From NCBI GenBank assembly GCA_934574045.1, contig CAKTMK010000042.1:1-19292 (forward strand): 19,292 nucleotides of DNA, read 5' to 3'. A model generated the notes under the pieces. It was not told the origin of the DNA, did no database searches, and saw nothing but the letters and a program-made list of their open reading frames with translations. The translations under genes and the position numbers were made by a program. Every line of letters begins with the position of its first letter. The stretch's first letter is position 1. Source of the stretch: an uncultured Oscillibacter sp. GTDB taxonomy: Bacteria > Bacillota > Clostridia > Oscillospirales > Oscillospiraceae. This document shows, in pieces, positions 13,281 to 19,292 of this stretch.

Positions 13281-14168
13281 ATGAAATTTGAACACGTACA
13301 GGGTTCCATCGTCGCCATGGTCACGCCGTTCCATGCGGATGGGAGCGTGAATTTCGACGTGCTGACCCAGCTTCTGGAGCGCCAGATCGCCGGCGGGACG
13401 GACGCCATTCTCACCCTCGGCACCACCGGCGAATCCGCCGCCATGACCCACGAGGAGGACGCCTCCGTGGTGGAGCACACGCTCAAGGTGGTCAACGGGC
13501 GGGTGCCCGTGATCGTGGGCAGCGGCTCCAACTGCACCGCCACGCAGGTGGAAAAGAGCCGGCTGTACGCGTCCATGGGCGCGGACGCGCTGCTGCTGAT
13601 CGCTCCGTATTACAACAAGGCCAACGCCGAAGGAATGTACCGCCACTTCGCCGACACGGCGGACGCGGTGGATATCCCCTGCATCCTCTATAACGTCCCC
13701 GGCCGCACGGGCTGCTCCATCCCCGTGGGCGTGGTGGAGCGCCTTGCGAAGCACCCCAATGTGGCCGGCATCAAGGAGGCCAGCGGCGACATGGCCTACG
13801 CCATGAAGATCGCCCACTGCATCGGGCCGGACTTCGCGCTCTACTCCGGCAACGACGACATCACCATCCCCCTCATGAGCATCGGCGGCAGCGGCGTGAT
13901 CTCCGTGTTCGCCAACGTGATGCCCAAGAAGTGCCACGAGATCGTGCGGGAGTATCTCACCGGCGACCGCACCCGCGCCGTGGCGGAGCATCTGCGGTAT
14001 CTGCGGCTGATGAACGACCTGTTCCTTGAGGTCAATCCCATCCCCGTCAAGACCGCGCTGAATCTGATGGGTCTCAACGCCGGACCGATGCGCCTGCCGC
14101 TCTATGAAATGAGCGCCGAGGCCCGGGGAAAGCTGGAGGCCACGATGCAGGAGGCGGGTCTGCTGTGA
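13281..14168 (+). CDS. dapA: 4-hydroxy-tetrahydrodipicolinate synthase
   Basis: The 295-residue enzyme condenses pyruvate with aspartate semialdehyde, the first committed step to diaminopimelate and lysine. The TIM-barrel motifs are all present: GSIVAMVTPF (8-17), LGTTGES with T48 and T49, APYYNK (Y111), ILYNVPGRTG (Y137, R142) and Schiff-base lysine K165 in AGIKEASGD. The offsets fit the E. coli enzyme shifted by four. The length is normal. The ATG at 13281 follows TGGAGGAAA. It lies behind the lysine riboswitch and overlaps dapB by 4 bases. Confidence 0.98.
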   Translation: MKFEHVQGSIVAMVTPFHADGSVNFDVLTQLLERQIAGGTDAILTLGTTGESAAMTHEEDASVVEHTLKVVNGRVPVIVGSGSNCTATQVEKSRLYASMGADALLLIAPYYNKANAEGMYRHFADTADAVDIPCILYNVPGRTGCSIPVGVVERLAKHPNVAGIKEASGDMAYAMKIAHCIGPDFALYSGNDDITIPLMSIGGSGVISVFANVMPKKCHEIVREYLTGDRTRAVAEHLRYLRLMNDLFLEVNPIPVKTALNLMGLNAGPMRLPLYEMSAEARGKLEATMQEAGLL

Positions 14169-14881
14169 AGCTCATACTGATCGGCCGGGGCAGGATGGGT
14201 TCGCTGCTGGAGGCCTCGGCAGCGGAGCGGGGCGACGAGGTGCTGGCCGCGCTGGGCCGGAGCGACCTCGATCGGCTGGAAACGCTCCCGGCGGCGGACA
14301 TGGTCATCGACTTTTCCCGTCCGGAGACGCTGGACGCGGTGTGCGCCTACGTCCGCCGGACGGGGACGTCCCTCCTCTCCGGCACCACCGGCTATTCCCC
14401 GGAGGAGCTGGAGCGGCTGCGGGAACTGAGCGCGTATGCCCCGGTGCTGTACGCCGCAAACTATTCTCTGGGCGTGGCCGTGTTCCGCCGGGTGCTCTCC
14501 CAGATCTCCGACACGCTCAAGCCCTCCTTTGACATCGAGATCGAGGAGACCCACCACAACCAGAAGGCGGACGCCCCCAGCGGCACCGCCAAGCTGCTGC
14601 TGGAGGCCATCGACCCCGCCGGGGAGTACACCCCGGTATACGGCCGGGAGGGCAATGTGGGCCGCCGGACGAAAAAGGAGATCGGCGTACACGCCCTGCG
14701 GGGCGGCACCGTGGCCGGGACCCACACCGTCCACTTCTTCGGGCTGGACGAGGAGCTGGAGATCACCCACCGGGCGGCCAGCCGCCAGATCTTCGTCAGC
14801 GGCGCGCTGCACGCGGCGCACCTGCTGGAGGGGAAGGCCAAGGGCTGGTACAGCCTCGAAAATCTGCTGTTTGGAGAGTAA
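14165..14881 (+). CDS. dapB: 4-hydroxy-tetrahydrodipicolinate reductase
   Basis: The 238-residue enzyme reduces the DapA product with NAD(P)H. It begins with GTG in a GTGA overlap with the dapA stop. The nucleotide-binding loop is LIGRGRMG (5-12), slightly shorter than the usual GxxGxMG. The active site is EETHHNQKADAPSGTA with H130, H131 and K134, and SGTTGYS (72-78) and ITHRAASR (200-207) are also typical. At 238 residues it is a little shorter than the roughly 270-residue proteobacterial enzyme, as in many Firmicutes. It is in one operon with dapA and dapH. Confidence 0.97.
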   Translation: MKLILIGRGRMGSLLEASAAERGDEVLAALGRSDLDRLETLPAADMVIDFSRPETLDAVCAYVRRTGTSLLSGTTGYSPEELERLRELSAYAPVLYAANYSLGVAVFRRVLSQISDTLKPSFDIEIEETHHNQKADAPSGTAKLLLEAIDPAGEYTPVYGREGNVGRRTKKEIGVHALRGGTVAGTHTVHFFGLDEELEITHRAASRQIFVSGALHAAHLLEGKAKGWYSLENLLFGE

Positions 14882-14884
14882 GCC

Positions 14885-15595
14885 ATGAATGCACAGGAGA
14901 TCATCGACTATATCGCAAATTCTGAGAAAAAGACCCCCGTCAAGCTCTATGTGAACGAGACGGCCCCCATCGACTTCGGCTCCGCCCAGGTGTTCACCGG
15001 CGGCGAGAACGACGGCGTGCGCAGCCGGATCGTGTTCGGCGACTGGGTGGAGCTGGCCCCCATTTTGAAGGACAACGCCGATAAAATTGCGCAGCTCGTG
15101 GTGGAGAACGACCGGCGCAACTCCGGCGTTCCCCTGCTGGACATGAAGGAGGTCAAGGCCCGCATCGAGCCGGGCGCGATCATCCGGGAAAAGGTGGAGA
15201 TCGGCGAGGGCGCGGTCATCATGATGGGCGCGGTCATCAACATCGGCGCGGTGGTCGGCCCCGGCACCATGATCGACATGGGCGCCGTTCTGGGCGGACG
15301 GGCCACCGTGGGCGCCCGGTGCCACATCGGCGCGGGAGCTGTTCTGGCGGGCGTTGTGGAGCCTGCCTCCGCCACGCCGGTCATCGTGGAGGACGGCGTT
15401 CTGGTGGGCGCCAACGCCGTGGTGATCGAGGGCGTCCATGTGGGCGCCAACGCCGTGGTCGCCGCGGGCGCGGTGGTGGTGGAGGACGTGCCGGAAAACG
15501 CCGTGGTCGCCGGCTGCCCCGCCCGGGTCATCAAGATGAAGGACGAAAAGACCGAGGGCAAGACCGCCCTGATCGACGCGCTGCGCCGCCTGTAA
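14885..15595 (+). CDS. dapH: Tetrahydrodipicolinate N-acetyltransferase
   Basis: The 236-residue protein has an N-terminal alpha/beta part (1-90) with NAQEIIDYIANSEKKTPVKL. A left-handed beta-helix of hexapeptide repeats follows (about 95-215: GAIIREKVEIGEGAVIMMGA, then VGPGTMIDMGAVLGGRATVG), ending in GCPARVIK. This matches DapH, which acetylates tetrahydrodipicolinate with acetyl-CoA and marks the acetylase branch used by many Firmicutes, rather than the succinylase DapD. The ATG at 14885 uses GGAGAG at the end of dapB, 3 bases upstream. The acetylated-intermediate aminotransferase and deacetylase are not in the window. Confidence 0.95.
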   Translation: MNAQEIIDYIANSEKKTPVKLYVNETAPIDFGSAQVFTGGENDGVRSRIVFGDWVELAPILKDNADKIAQLVVENDRRNSGVPLLDMKEVKARIEPGAIIREKVEIGEGAVIMMGAVINIGAVVGPGTMIDMGAVLGGRATVGARCHIGAGAVLAGVVEPASATPVIVEDGVLVGANAVVIEGVHVGANAVVAAGAVVVEDVPENAVVAGCPARVIKMKDEKTEGKTALIDALRRL

Positions 15596-15630
15596 GCGGA
15601 CGGCGGAACGCCGGAACTTTCAGATTTTTG

Positions 15631-15680
15631 CAGGACGCCGTATAAAAAAATTTATTTTTATACGGCGTCCTGTATTTTCT
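15631..15680. terminator. Terminator of the dap operon
   Basis: CAGGACGCCGTATAAAAA and TTTTTATACGGCGTCCTG form a perfect 18-bp stem around a 6-base loop, followed by TATTTTCTTTT. A -10-like TATACT for the next gene lies just after, at 15698-15703. Confidence 0.92.
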
Positions 15681-15736
15681 TTTCCCTCGATATATGGTAT
15701 ACTTTGTCGTATTCGTGTGTTAAGGAGATGGAAACT

Positions 15737-17269
15737 GTGTTGAATACCGCAACAATCTGTATCTCGATCACGGTGGTGATCTATCTGGTCGTCGTGGTGG
15801 CCATCGGCGTGGCCTGCTCCCGGCGCAACCGGACCACAGACGACTTTTATCTGGGCGGACGGAAGCTCGGCCCGCTGGTCACGGCCATGAGCGCCGAGGC
15901 CTCCGACATGAGCAGCTGGCTTTTGATGGGCCTTCCCGGCGTGGCGTATCTCTCCGGCGTGGCGGACGCGGGCTGGACGGCCATCGGCCTTGCCCTTGGC
16001 ACCTATCTCAACTGGCTGATCGTGGCGCGGCGCATCCGGCTGTACACCCACAGGATCGACGCCATCACCATCCCCGAATTCTTCTCCAAGCGCTTTGGGG
16101 ACCGGCGGGGCCTGCTCACCGGCATCGCCGCCGTGGTCATCCTGATCTTCTTCATCCCCTATACCGCCTCCGGCTTCGCCGCCTGCGGGAAGCTGTTCAA
16201 CAGCCTGTTTCAGGTGGATTACCTGACCGCCATGATCGTCTCCGGCGTGGTGATCGTGGCGTATACCACGCTGGGCGGCTTCCTCGCCGCCTCCACCACG
16301 GACTTCATCCAGAGCATCGTCATGACCGTGGCGCTGATCGTGATGGTCCTGTTCGGCATTCACGCCGCGGGCGGACTGGACGCGGTGATGGACAACGCCC
16401 GCGCCCTGCCGGGCTATCTGAGCATGACGCTCAGCCACGACATGGCGTCCAACTCCGCCAATCCTTATAGCATCATCACCATTTTCTCCACCGTGGCGTG
16501 GGGCCTTGGCTACTTTGGGATGCCCCACATCCTGCTGCGCTTCATGGCCATCGAGGACGAGCGGAAGCTGACGCTCAGCCGCCGCGTGGCCACCGTGTGG
16601 GTGGTGATCTCCATGGCCGTGGCCATCTTCATCGGCATTGTGGGCTACGGCGTGACCCTTGCGGGCGGGATCGAATTTCTGGAAGGCTCCGCCTCCGAGA
16701 CGGTGATCGTGCGGTTGGCGGGCCTGCTGTCCACTCACGGCGTACTGGCCGCGCTGATGGCGGGCGTCGTTCTGGCGGGTATTCTGGCCAGCACCATGTC
16801 CACCGCCGACTCCCAGCTTCTGGCCGCAGCGTCCAGCATGTCCCAGAACCTGATGGTGGAGTGCTTCCATGTGAAGCTGGGCGAAAAGCAGAAGGTGACC
16901 GCCGCCCGCCTGACCGTCCTTGTCATCTCCCTGATCTCCATGGTCCTCGCCCGGGACCCGAACAGCTCCGTGTTCGGCATCGTCTCCTTCGCGTGGGCGG
17001 GCTTCGGCGCGGCGTTCGGCCCCGTGGTGCTCTTCGCCCTGTTCTGGAAGCGGACCAACTGGCAGGGCGCGCTGGCCGGGATGGTCTCCGGCGGCGTGAT
17101 GATCTTCGTGTGGAAGTATCTGGTCCGTCCGCTGGGCGGCGCGTGGAACATCTACGAGCTGCTGCCCGCGTTTCTGGTGGCCTGCGTGTTCATCGTGGCC
17201 GTCAGCCTTGCCACGGCTCCGCCGGACAAGGAGATCACGGACGTGTTCGAGGAAGTCAAGGCCCTGTGA
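15737..17269 (+). CDS. putP: Sodium:proline (sodium/solute) symporter, PutP type
   Basis: This 510-residue protein of the sodium:solute symporter family has about 13 membrane helices. DDFYLGGRKLGPLVTAMSAE and ASDMSSWLLMGLPG (D57 region) match the PutP sodium/proline site. STMSTADSQLLAA matches the second sodium-site segment. It takes up proline, or a related solute, with sodium. I chose GTG at 15737 because TAAGGAG ends 9 bases before it; the ATG at 15728 is too close to that site, and a TTG at 15704 lacks one. It is transcribed alone, between two strong terminators. The substrate is inferred from similarity. Confidence 0.93.
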   Translation: MLNTATICISITVVIYLVVVVAIGVACSRRNRTTDDFYLGGRKLGPLVTAMSAEASDMSSWLLMGLPGVAYLSGVADAGWTAIGLALGTYLNWLIVARRIRLYTHRIDAITIPEFFSKRFGDRRGLLTGIAAVVILIFFIPYTASGFAACGKLFNSLFQVDYLTAMIVSGVVIVAYTTLGGFLAASTTDFIQSIVMTVALIVMVLFGIHAAGGLDAVMDNARALPGYLSMTLSHDMASNSANPYSIITIFSTVAWGLGYFGMPHILLRFMAIEDERKLTLSRRVATVWVVISMAVAIFIGIVGYGVTLAGGIEFLEGSASETVIVRLAGLLSTHGVLAALMAGVVLAGILASTMSTADSQLLAAASSMSQNLMVECFHVKLGEKQKVTAARLTVLVISLISMVLARDPNSSVFGIVSFAWAGFGAAFGPVVLFALFWKRTNWQGALAGMVSGGVMIFVWKYLVRPLGGAWNIYELLPAFLVACVFIVAVSLATAPPDKEITDVFEEVKAL

Positions 17270-17301
17270 CCGGCAGCCCGGTCTCCCGTTCCTGACGCGG
17301 A

Positions 17302-17340
17302 AAACCGGCGCGGCAGAACCTCTGCCGCGCCGGTTTCTTT
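17302..17340. terminator. Terminator of the symporter gene
   Basis: AAACCGGCGCGGCAGA and TCTGCCGCGCCGGTTT form a perfect 16-bp stem with a 3-base loop, followed by CTTTAT. Confidence 0.92.
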
Positions 17341-17415
17341 ATCCGGCCGCGCTTTCCGCGGCCCGTCTGCATCAAACCGTCAAACCGGACATCTGAAAAT
17401 TGGAGGAATCGTGCA

Positions 17416-17895
17416 ATGGAAGTCAGAAAGTACACGGACGGTGACGTGCCCGCCATGGTCCGCATCTGGAACAAAGTCGTGGAGGACGGCGCCGCTTTTC
17501 CGCAGGAGGAATTTCTGGACGATGAGAGCGGAAAAGCCTTTTTCGCCGCGCAGACCTACTGCGGCGTGGCGGCGGAGGACGGCGCCGTCGCGGGGCTTTA
17601 CATCCTGCATCCGAACAACGTCGGCCGCTGCGCCCACATCGCAAACACCAGCTACGCTGTGGACGCGGAGCGCCGGGGCGGCCACATCGGCGAAAAGCTG
17701 GTGACGGATTCTCTGGCGCAGGCCAAGCGGCTGGGCTTCCGGGTCATGGAGTTCAACGCGGTGGTGGAAAACAACGTACACGCCCGCCACCTCTATGAGC
17801 GGCTGGGCTTCGTGCGGCTGGGGACCATCCCGGGCGGATTCCGGATGAAGGACGGCAGCTATCAGAACATCTGCCCCTATTATCACACGCTGTAA
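17416..17895 (+). CDS. GNAT-family N-acetyltransferase
   Basis: The 159-residue protein starts with VRKYTDGDVPAMVRIWNKVV, typical of GNAT enzymes. Acetyl-CoA-binding motif A is YAVDAERRGGHIGEKLVTDS (about 94-113; RxxGxIG/A pattern). The C-terminal motif B is NAVVENNVHARHLYERLGFV, then RLGTIPGGFR. The ATG at 17416 follows TGGAGGAA. It is a single-gene unit between two terminators. The substrate cannot be read from sequence; amino-acid-type acylases of the phosphinothricin acetyltransferase-like group are the nearest-looking kin. Any role in resistance would be speculation. Confidence 0.9.
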   Translation: MEVRKYTDGDVPAMVRIWNKVVEDGAAFPQEEFLDDESGKAFFAAQTYCGVAAEDGAVAGLYILHPNNVGRCAHIANTSYAVDAERRGGHIGEKLVTDSLAQAKRLGFRVMEFNAVVENNVHARHLYERLGFVRLGTIPGGFRMKDGSYQNICPYYHTL

Positions 17896-17910
17896 AGCCA
17901 TTTTACGTTT

Positions 17911-17951
17911 CACGGCCCGTCCGCAGCTCGGCGGACGGGCCGTGCGTTTTT
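17911..17951. terminator. Terminator between the GNAT gene and the convergent minus-strand gene
   Basis: CACGGCCCGTCCGC and GCGGACGGGCCGTG form a perfect 14-bp stem with a 6-base loop, then CGTTTTT. It serves the acetyltransferase gene. Confidence 0.92.
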
Positions 17952-18002
17952 CCGTTCCTCCCGCGGCCCGCCCGGGCTGCGACTTCCCTGCTCCACCCCG
18001 GT

Positions 18003-19292
18003 TCAGCCCGCCCGCCGGATGTCCATACCGATCTCGAACACCCGCTCCCACGGGAAGCGGTAGTTGGAGAGCGTCAGCTCACCGCAGGGCGTCTCCGTCC
18101 ACGGGGACAGACCCGTGAGGATGACGCCATCGCTGAAGTTTTTCAGCACCGGCGCGGCAGATACCGCCATGTCCTGCTCCAGCCGCGCGAGGACGGCGGC
18201 GCGGTCGATCTCCGGGCGGTAAAAATTGTCCGGACTGCCGCCCAGCTCGTCCCGGACGTAGGCGTACAGATCGTTGCGGACGGTGTTGCGGTAGGCGAAG
18301 TCCTTTACCACGCTGTCCGCAAGGGTGCGGACAAAGGCCGTCTCCGCCGCCTCGTCCGGCTCCTTCGGCGCGCCGCAGGTCAGCCGGGCATACCGGGCCG
18401 CGCCGTGGGAAATGGCAGTCCCGGTGACGATGGCCATGTCCAAAAACCCGGAGTAGGACAGCAGCAGCCCCAGCTCCGCCTGCTCCGTCAGCGCGTCGTG
18501 CACCGTCGTGCCGTAGGCGTCGTTGGCGGCGTCGATGAAGATGGTGGGGATCTGGGCCGTCCGGTTCTCGTTCACCGCGTTCACCGCCGCCCAGACGTAA
18601 TCCCCCAGCCGCTCCGGCTCCGCCGGGGCGGTGAGCACGAGGATGGAAAGCTCGGTGGGCTTTTTGTCCGTCGGTTGGGCCAGCTCCAGCCCGAAAAAGT
18701 CCATATGCTGCTCCACCAGCACGTCCAGCGGCTGATAATCGTAGGCGCAGGCAGGCTCCGTCTCCCGCCCGCCGATATACCGGACGGACGCCCGCGCGCC
18801 CTTCCAGCCGCAGTCGCCCAGATACAGCTTCGCAATGGCCTTGAACGCCAGATCGTCCACGCCGGAGAGCAGCGCGTCCCCCTCCCGCAGACCGGCGGAG
18901 AGGTAGGCGATCTCATTTTTCTGCACGCTGTCCTCTGCGGAGGAGTCGTCGATCCCCACCAGCAGGTGGAAGCCGCGGTACTTTTTGTCCGAGAGCGTCT
19001 CCTGCGTCCGGGCCGAAAGGCGCAGCTTCCGCGCCCGCGCGGCCAGATAATTTTCCAGCGCGCCGTCCGGCAGCGGCTCCGCCGCGTTCAGCTCCAGCTC
19101 CTGCCCGTCCGCGCCCAGCCGGTAGTCCGCCACGATGTTCTCCACCGTCAGTTCTCCGCCCGACAGATGGGGCCGGGCGGCAATGCCGTATTCCCGCAGC
19201 GCGTTGTACTCGTTCAGGCCGAAGCCGCCGTACCCCACCGTGGGGGCAAGGCGCATCACGCTGTCCAGCAGCCAGACCTCGTTGTGCCTGTC
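18003..19292 (-). CDS. Partial protein, tentatively DUF4127-like
   Basis: The minus frame is open from the right edge (codons DRHNEVWLLDSVMRLAPTVG) to the stop at 18003, so at least 429 C-terminal residues are present and the start is outside the window. Visible segments include LNEYNALREYGI, AAVNAVNENRTAQIPTIFID, LLLSYSGFLDMAIVTGTAIS with HGAARYARL, and the end YRFPWERVFEIGMDIRRAG. The last two recall the C-terminal part of DUF4127 proteins, an uncharacterised Firmicutes-rich family of about 500 residues. I am not certain of this. No membrane segment or catalytic motif is evident. An ATG at 19259 is internal, not the true start. Confidence 0.55.
   Translation of the reverse strand, partial: DRHNEVWLLDSVMRLAPTVGYGGFGLNEYNALREYGIAARPHLSGGELTVENIVADYRLGADGQELELNAAEPLPDGALENYLAARARKLRLSARTQETLSDKKYRGFHLLVGIDDSSAEDSVQKNEIAYLSAGLREGDALLSGVDDLAFKAIAKLYLGDCGWKGARASVRYIGGRETEPACAYDYQPLDVLVEQHMDFFGLELAQPTDKKPTELSILVLTAPAEPERLGDYVWAAVNAVNENRTAQIPTIFIDAANDAYGTTVHDALTEQAELGLLLSYSGFLDMAIVTGTAISHGAARYARLTCGAPKEPDEAAETAFVRTLADSVVKDFAYRNTVRNDLYAYVRDELGGSPDNFYRPEIDRAAVLARLEQDMAVSAAPVLKNFSDGVILTGLSPWTETPCGELTLSNYRFPWERVFEIGMDIRRAG

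Noticed and set aside
14102..15439. Minus-strand open frame of 445 codons
   Set aside because: Antisense to dapB and dapH; His/Asp/Gly-rich with no motif or ribosome binding site.
15620..16870. Minus-strand open frame of 416 codons
   Set aside because: Antisense to the symporter; the many His and Gly residues mirror hydrophobic codons on the other strand.
1..19292. CRISPR arrays, tRNA or rRNA genes, insertion sequences, integrases
   Set aside because: Looked for on both strands. No regularly spaced repeats, cloverleaf ends, rRNA-like stretches or transposase/integrase motifs were found.

Overview
The window reads as a chromosomal segment of a high-GC, low-copy-repeat Firmicute, most likely an Oscillospiraceae-type gut anaerobe (Oscillibacter/Flavonifractor/Dysosmobacter-like). 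This is inferred from the mix of GC-rich codon use with classic Firmicutes signals (strong AGGAGG ribosome binding sites, sigma-A promoters, a lysine riboswitch, Bce-type peptide-antibiotic module), from the acetylase (DapH) lysine route, and from the cysteine-motif/beta-helix surface proteins common in that group. No species call is possible from the sequence alone.

Layout. (1) 1-1787, minus: C-terminal bulk of a large beta-helix/CxxC surface protein that runs off the left edge and lacks an intact start and signal peptide. (2) 1792-2249: a regulatory intergenic region with two minus-strand promoters, several palindromes and a C8 tract, plus the sigma-A-type promoter for the next operon. (3) 2250-4365, plus: a translationally coupled four-gene operon (ECF sigma factor, small two-helix membrane protein, seven-helix membrane protein, PrsW-family intramembrane protease), followed by a terminator and at 4473-4820 a second, paralogous small two-helix protein. 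(4) 4892-5227: signal-peptide-bearing stub of a surface protein, ending abruptly at the edge of (5) an AT-rich defence island, 5228 to about 7815: a divergent type II restriction-modification system (D12-class adenine methyltransferase, XRE controller protein, PD-(D/E)XK-like endonuclease) and the C-terminal remnant of an Eco57I-like enzyme. (6) About 7850-8237: GC-rich non-coding DNA full of hairpins. (7) 8282-12829, minus: response regulator, histidine kinase, ABC ATPase and BceB-type permease, with a perfect BceR-type operator between kinase and ABC genes. (8) 12961-15595, plus: promoter, lysine riboswitch and terminator controlling dapA-dapB-dapH. (9) A putP-type sodium symporter, a GNAT acetyltransferase, and a partial, tentatively DUF4127-like gene on the minus strand at the right edge.

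How the genes work together. The sigma operon has the parts list of a membrane-proteolysis signalling cascade (sigma factor, membrane-bound regulator candidate, possible sensor, PrsW protease), but the putative regulators lack a recognisable zinc anti-sigma domain, which makes this the most novel-looking system here. The restriction-modification genes share a 90-bp divergent control region with C-box-like repeats. The Bce module senses and detoxifies peptide antibiotics. The dap genes make lysine and meso-diaminopimelate precursors under lysine feedback.
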